From Cavia porcellus (Eukaryota; Chordata; Mammalia; Rodentia; Caviidae), in contig NW_026947486.1 in the NCBI RefSeq assembly GCF_034190915.1, forward strand, positions 21,817,001 through 21,881,000: DNA of 64,000 nt, given 5' to 3'. Both the position numbers and the translations under genes were made by a program. Under the pieces are notes generated by a model. It saw only the letters and a program-made list of their open reading frames with translations, did no database searches and was not told the DNA's origin. Below are positions 59,001-64,000 of the stretch, piece by piece (within the stretch, counting starts at the first letter, position 1; each line of letters starts with the position of its first letter).

Positions 59001-59923
59001 AATCTAAATGGGTCAAAGATCTGAATATTAAAACAGAAACACTAAATCTATTGGAAGACAAAGTGGGTAGAAACCTTGGAGACATAGGAGTAGGTAGAGA
59101 ATTCATGAACAGGACTCAAACCGCACGGGAAACACTTCCCAGAATCAATAATTGGGACCACATCTTATTAAAAAGTTTCTGCATGTCAAAAGAAATCTCC
59201 AGCATAGTGAAAAGAAAACCCACAAACTGGGAAAAGATTTTAGTGAACTCTCTCTCAGACAAGGGACTCTTGTCTAAAACATATAAAGAATTAAAAAAAC
59301 TCAGACCTCCAAAATTCAAAGATCCAATCCAAAAATGGGCATCTGAGTTGAATACGCAATTCTCAGATGAAGAAATGCAAATGGCAAATAAATATATGAA
59401 AACATGCTCATCATCATTGGTCATCAGAGAAATGCAAATTAAAACCACACTGAGATTCCATCTCACTCCTGAAAGAATGGCCAGGATCAAGAAAACCAAC
59501 AACAACAAATGCTGGAGAGGATGTGGGGAAAAAGGAACTCTCCTGCACTGTTGGTGGGAGTGTAGACTGGTACAGCCTTTGTGGAGGTCTGTCTGGAGGT
59601 TTCTCAAAAAGTTGGGATTGGAAATCCCATTTATTCCAGCTATTCCACTTCTAGGCATATTCCCAGAAGAACTGAAAGCATCATACCACAGTGATTTATG
59701 TGCACCTATGTTTATAGCAGCACAATTTGTAATCGCCAGATCTTGGAAACAACCCAAGTGTCCATCAACTGAGGAATGGATGAAAAAGTTGTGGTATTTC
59801 TATACAATGGAATATTATTCAGCTATAAAGAAGGATCACATTGAGATATTTATCAATAAATGGGCGCAGCTTGAGACCATACTCATAAGTGAAATAAATC
59901 AATCTCGCATGTATGAATACTGA
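56100..59923 (+). pseudogene. L1 ORF2 (endonuclease/reverse transcriptase), three lesions
   Basis: ATG at 56100 to TGA at 59921-59923, about 1,274 codons' worth, the normal ORF2 size. Endonuclease signatures: [31 protein letters not shown] and LSDHSAL. Reverse transcriptase: [28 protein letters not shown] and the catalytic FADD at 58219-58230. The C-terminal CX3CX7HX4C motif is at 59510-59563, intact. Lesions: an extra base near 56404-56407 (just after IKDKE), an AAA-to-TAA change at 57265-57267, and an extra A in the run of eight at 58411-58418. All else reads through. As sequenced it encodes no full protein. Two lesions are single-base insertions, one in a homopolymer, so sequencing or assembly error is possible. 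Confidence 0.93.
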
Positions 59924-60999
59924 ATAGTTTCCCTAATGTAAGTAATGATTCAAATATATGAAAATATGTGGCAATCATGATTCCCCATTATGTGGCCTTG
60001 AAGCCTTATAAAATTTTCACTTATTAATTAGAAAGGCTTTATTCCGGGCTTCTTGATATGGAAATATTTGAAGCTATAGTATATGAAGTTTTATCCAAAT
60101 ATCTCAAGGAAAAAGACAGACACTATGGTAACTATTATTCTTTAAAAAATTATTTAGTTATTTCTTATGTTTATTTTAATTAAGGGAAAAATTTAAAAAA
60201 TTAGGATATACAATAGTAACTCTCTTCGATTTCCTATTAACTTGTTTTGAAGTCCTGTAATGCTCCCACGATCTTGTTTTGACTGATTAGACTCTGTTCC
60301 ATTCTGTGGGATAGTATCAGGTCCGAGGGTATAGGCAACTACTTTGAAGGCAGTAAGATTCACTAAGATGCCCATTCTGGTTTGACTATTGTCTCCTTTG
60401 GAAGTCCTGTAATGTTTACAATGTCTAAGTTTTATTGATCTTGTTCTCTACTGTTTTGTCCAACTTTATAATATCTAATGAGATAGACAAATCTTTTTAA
60501 GGAAACAAGAGACAACATTGATAACTATTGTTAATAACCGTATACTCTGTTCTACATCATGTGCTAAGTCTATCCTTGGTTTTCACTGACAGCTTTGTTC
60601 TGCCATATTTGACTTTATTCTCCCCCCCCAAAAAAAGTAATAAGAACTAAGGAGTAATAAAATCTAAAATGTGTAAATTTTGGTGTAAAAAGAGAGGAGG
60701 GGGAAAAAAGAGCTCTAACAGATATAACAGCAAGTGTGTATAGCGATGTTGAATAGCTGACTATATTAATGTTTTTGGATCATTGAACACAGCTGTTTGT
60801 AGTCTCTCTGTTTGAATGTCTACTTTGTATTCTTTGATACTGTGATTTGAGCAACTATTTCCAAGATGATAATATGTAATCTATTAACAGGTGATTTCTT
60901 ACTGTTATGCTTTTTTTTGTAGTTCTGTATTATATGTAACCTTACACTGCTTTGTTTTGTTTTGTGTTTTTCTCTTTTTCCTCTTAAATAAAAAAAAAA
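59924..60999 (+). other. L1 3' UTR and A-rich tail
   Basis: AT-rich, no frame. Its last ~700 bp match, in reverse, the truncated copies at 114-558, 5946-6663 and 51567-52300, so these derive from related L1s. It ends TTAAATAAAAAAAAA, with AATAAA overlapping the tail. Confidence 0.85.
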
Positions 61000-61752
61000 G
61001 AAAGATAAGGTTGTTGAGTGTGTTTGTATTTGTGGTTGTATCTTCTAATCTATTCCATTGATCTTTGGCTCTGTTTTGATTCTAATACCATGTTGATTTT
61101 ACTATAGTTGCTTTGTAGTATAACTTCAAGTCAGGGATTGTAATGCCTCCTGCATTGCCTTTGCTGCTTAGAATTGTCTTTGCTATTCTAGGTCTCTTCT
61201 GGTTCCAGATGAATTTTAGGAGTGATTTTTCAAGATCTATGAGGTATGTTGATGGTATTTTTATTGGGATTGCATTGAAATCTGTATAACAGTTTTGGGA
61301 GAATGGCCATTTTCACAGTATTTATTCTTCCTATACATGAGCAAGTGATGTCATTCCATTTTCAGAGATTGTCTTAAATTTCTTTTTTCCATGTATTATA
61401 ATTTTTCCTTTATAGGTCTTTCATTTCTTTCATTCCTAAACACTTCATTTTTTTGGTTGCTAGTGTGAAGGGTGTGGCTTCTCTTATTTCTGTCTCTGTG
61501 ATTTTGTTGTTAGTGTCTAGGAATGCTATTGATTTTTGAGTATTGCTTTTGTATCCAGCTGTATTACTGAATTCATTTACTATATCTAAGAGTCTTTCAA
61601 TGGAGTTTAGGGGGTCTTCTCTGTAGAGTATCATGTCATCTGCAAACTATGACAATTTAACTTCTTCTTTTCCTATCTTTACCCCTTTTATTTCTCTCTC
61701 TTGTCTAATTACTCTGGCTAGTATTTCCAGTACTATTTTAAATAGGAGCGGT
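61000..61752 (-). mobile_element. Host L1 continued (ORF2 reverse transcriptase part)
   Basis: Begins with the duplicated target GAAAGATAAGGTTGT and carries on with ORF2 in reverse (TACCATGTTGATTTTACTAT, AGATCTATGAGGTATGTTG, GAGTATCATGTCATCTGC, which is the FADD-coding region). It stops at AGCGGT (61747-61752), where an LTR was inserted. Several stops; dead. Confidence 0.85.
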
Positions 61753-62097
61753 TTCTTAGTTACTTTTTACTTGTTGCTGAGACAAAATACATGAAGCCCA
61801 AAGTTGGGAAAGGAAAGGTTTATTTCTTACAGTTTTTGGAGGTTTCATTCCACACATAGTTGGCTCCAAGGCAGCTGGGCATGGCTGGGCTGCAGTTCAT
61901 GGTGGCTTGAAAACAACAAGTAAGAACCAGCAAAAGAGCAAGACACACCTTCTTCCTGCCATTACATCACATCCTGGCTCCACCCCCTTTGTGGGTGGAG
62001 CGCTGACACCATCAATCCAAGCACTAGACAATGAATGAATAACAAACGCACAATTCAAACTCCTGAGGCCTGGGGGCAACAGACATAAACCATGACA
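61753..62097 (-). mobile_element. Solitary MaLR-type LTR inserted in the L1
   Basis: About 345 bp. The reverse strand starts TGTCATGGTTTATGTC, has AATAAACC as polyadenylation signal, and ends GTAACTAAGAA. Flanked by AGCGGT at 61747-61752 and 62098-62103 (ERVL-class elements give 5 bp, so one base may be chance). L1 ORF2 text continues on both sides. Same family as 2213-2580. Confidence 0.8.
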
Positions 62098-64000
62098 AGC
62101 GGTGATAAGGGACATCCTTGTCTTTTGCCTGATTTTATAGTAAAGGCCTTCAATTTTTGGTCATTTAGTATGATACTGGCTGCTGGTTTGTTGTAGATAG
62201 CCTTTATTATTTTGAGGTAAAAACCATCTATTTCAATTTTTGGTAAAGTTTTTATCATAAATGAATGTTGGACCTTATCAAAAGCATTTTCTGCACCTAT
62301 AGAAATGATCATGTGATCCTTACTTTTGGCTTTATTGATATTGTGGATTACATTTATTGATTTACATATATTGAACCATCCCTTCATGCCTGGGATGAAT
62401 CCCACTTGGTCATGGTGTATAATCTTCTTGATGAATGCTGCATCGTATTTGCCAATATTTTATTGAGGATTTTTGCATCTGTTCATTAGGGAGATTGGTC
62501 TGTAGTTCCCTTTGTCAGTTGGGTCCTTCTCAGGTTATGCTACTAGAGTATTATTTGCTTCCAGAAATGTCTTAGGAAGGATTACTTCCCTTTCAATTTC
62601 ATTGAAGAGTTTGAGGAGTGTCAGCATTAGGTCTTCTTTGTATTTCTTGTAGAATTCTGCAGTGAATCAGTCTAGACCTGGACTCTTTCTTTGTAGGTAA
62701 GGACTTAATTACATTTTCAATTTCATTAATAGAAACTGGGTTATACAGCAGTTTTATATCCTTTTGACCTAGCTTTGGTACTTCATATGTTTCTAGGAAT
62801 CTATCTATTTCTTCTGTGCTATCAAACCTTTGAGAGTAGAGGTTTTCAAAATAGGTGTTAATGATCTGTATTTTTGTAGAGTCTGCAGTGATTTCACCTC
62901 TTTCATTTCTTATTGCATGAATTTGAGCTTTTTCTTCCTTGTTTAAAAATAAGGTTGGCTAGGGGCTTATCAATTTTATTTATTCTTTCAAAGAACCAAC
63001 TCTTTGATTCATTCATTCTTTGGGTTGTTGTCTTAGTCTCTATTGGATCAAATTCTTCTCTGATTTTTGTAATTTCCTCTCTTCTTTTGGCTTTGGGCTT
63101 GACTTGCTCTTCTTTTTCGAGACGCTGCAGCTGTAGCAAAGATTATTTATTTGTATTAGTCCTGTTTTCCTGTTGAGGGAACTCAGTGCAAAAAATTTTC
63201 CTCCAAGGATGTCCTACATTGCATCACACAGATTCCAGTAAGTTGTATTTGTATTTTTGTTTGCTTGTAGGTGTTGTTTAATTTCTTTTTAAATTTCCCC
63301 TGTGATCCACTGATCACTCAAGGGTGTGTTATTCAGTTTCCATTTTGTTGTGGGAATTTTACAGTATCTTTTATCATTACTTTCTAATTTCATAGTGCTA
63401 TGATCCAATAACATGCAAGAGATAATTTTAACTCTTTTGAATTTATATAAATATGTACTGTTAGCTAATATATGGTCTATTTTGGAGACTGACACATGTA
63501 CTGCTGAGAAGAATGTTTATACTGATGTTGTTGGATGGAACACGTTGTATATGTCTATCAAGTCCATTTGTTCCCAGGTGTGATTTAGTTCTGTTATTTC
63601 TTTGCTGATTTTCTGTCTGGTTGATCTGTTCCTTGGTGTCAATGGTGTGTTAAGTTCTCTTGTTATCATTGTGTTACTGCTAATTTGGTTTTTCTTTTCT
63701 GTTAATACTTGTTTTACATAACTGGGTGCTCTGGAATTTGGTGCATATGTATTTTTGATGTGTATCTCTTCCTCTTGAAGTTTTCCCCTAACCAGTATGT
63801 AGTGACCCTTTTTATCTCTTCTGATCATTATTGGTTTAAAGTTCACATTGTCTGCAAACAGAATGACTACTCCTGATTTTTGTAGGGGATGGTTCCTGTT
63901 GTAAGAAGGATTGTTTTCCATCGTTTGACTTTCAGTCTGTGAGTATCCTTTTGGGTTAGACTGGTTTCTTGTAGACAGCATATGGTTGTATTTTGTTTCT
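62098..64000 (-). pseudogene. Host L1 ORF2, N-terminal half, runs off the window
   Basis: Reverse ORF2: reverse-transcriptase start ([20 protein letters not shown] at 62290-62400), linker, then endonuclease (KIDHILANSTYL and LLDHSTMKLE near 63400-63495, GVVILFADNVNFKP near 63870). Broken into frames of 68-154 codons with several stops. Catalytic FADD lies in the 61000-61752 part. The element continues beyond 64000, so its ORF1 and promoter are not visible. Confidence 0.85.

Larger units (their letters stand above)
54066..60999 (+). mobile_element. Full-length L1 with perfect 15-bp TSD, nested in another L1
   Basis: A 6.93-kb element: tandem-monomer leader (54068-55027), ORF1 (55028-56080), ORF2 (56100-59923, three lesions), 3' UTR (59924-60985) and A-rich tail (AAATAAAAAAAAA). 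The target duplication GAAAGATAAGGTTGT is at 54051-54065 and 61000-61014. Removing the insert restores continuous ORF2 text of the opposite-strand host L1. The intact duplication and few lesions make it the youngest L1 in the window. Confidence 0.95.

Noticed and set aside
1..64000. CRISPR arrays, operons, bacterial-type promoters or riboswitches
   Set aside because: Sought and not found; the sequence is mammalian nuclear DNA and its regular repeats are mobile-element leaders and microsatellites.

Overview
The window looks like nuclear DNA of a rodent, most likely a squirrel-type rodent (Sciuromorpha). The call rests on two SINE types: tRNA-like ID elements with A tails, and composite elements in which a B1 monomer is followed by an ID-like half (B1-dID), a combination known from squirrels, dormice and relatives. 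A hystricognath rodent cannot be excluded. The DNA is AT-rich, intron/intergenic in character, and I estimate that roughly 40% of it is LINE-1 derived. No bacterial, plasmid or organellar features were seen.

Layout. 1-13 kb: old and young repeats (two 5'-truncated L1 3' ends with perfect target-site duplications, a hAT-like DNA transposon with inverted ends and an 8-bp duplication, a MaLR-type LTR, MIRs, an old L1, two B1-dID SINEs) around one convincing coding-exon candidate on the minus strand (12871-13221). 13-21 kb: four MaLR-type LTRs, MIR, L2 and ID elements. 21-28 kb: a nearly complete minus-strand L1 inserted into an older minus-strand L1; its ORF2 carries an inverted 132-bp piece of ORF1. 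28-42 kb: the least repetitive part. It holds a candidate two-exon minus-strand gene (exon 1 at 40865-41425 in a GC-rich, CpG-rich block; exon 2 at 38719-38958, phase-compatible and ending in a stop), a candidate 3'-terminal exon on the plus strand (36141-36271), and long purine/pyrimidine tracts. 43-46.5 kb: an older minus-strand L1 with an ID inside and a tandem repeat at its 5' side. 48.6-51.5 kb: a plus-strand element with an L1 ORF1 homologue but no ORF2 (HAL1-like), with tandem repeats in its 5' leader. 51.6-64 kb: a minus-strand L1 split by a 6.9-kb full-length plus-strand L1 with a perfect 15-bp target-site duplication, and by a MaLR-type LTR further on.

The L1 at 54066-60999 is the most complete mobile element: 321-bp tandem promoter monomers, an intact ORF1 (350 codons), and an ORF2 broken by only two single-base insertions and one nonsense change. 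The host-gene candidates rest on open reading frames, splice-site consensus and phase agreement only; I could not assign them to a known family. Boundaries given as whole tens are estimates by eye.
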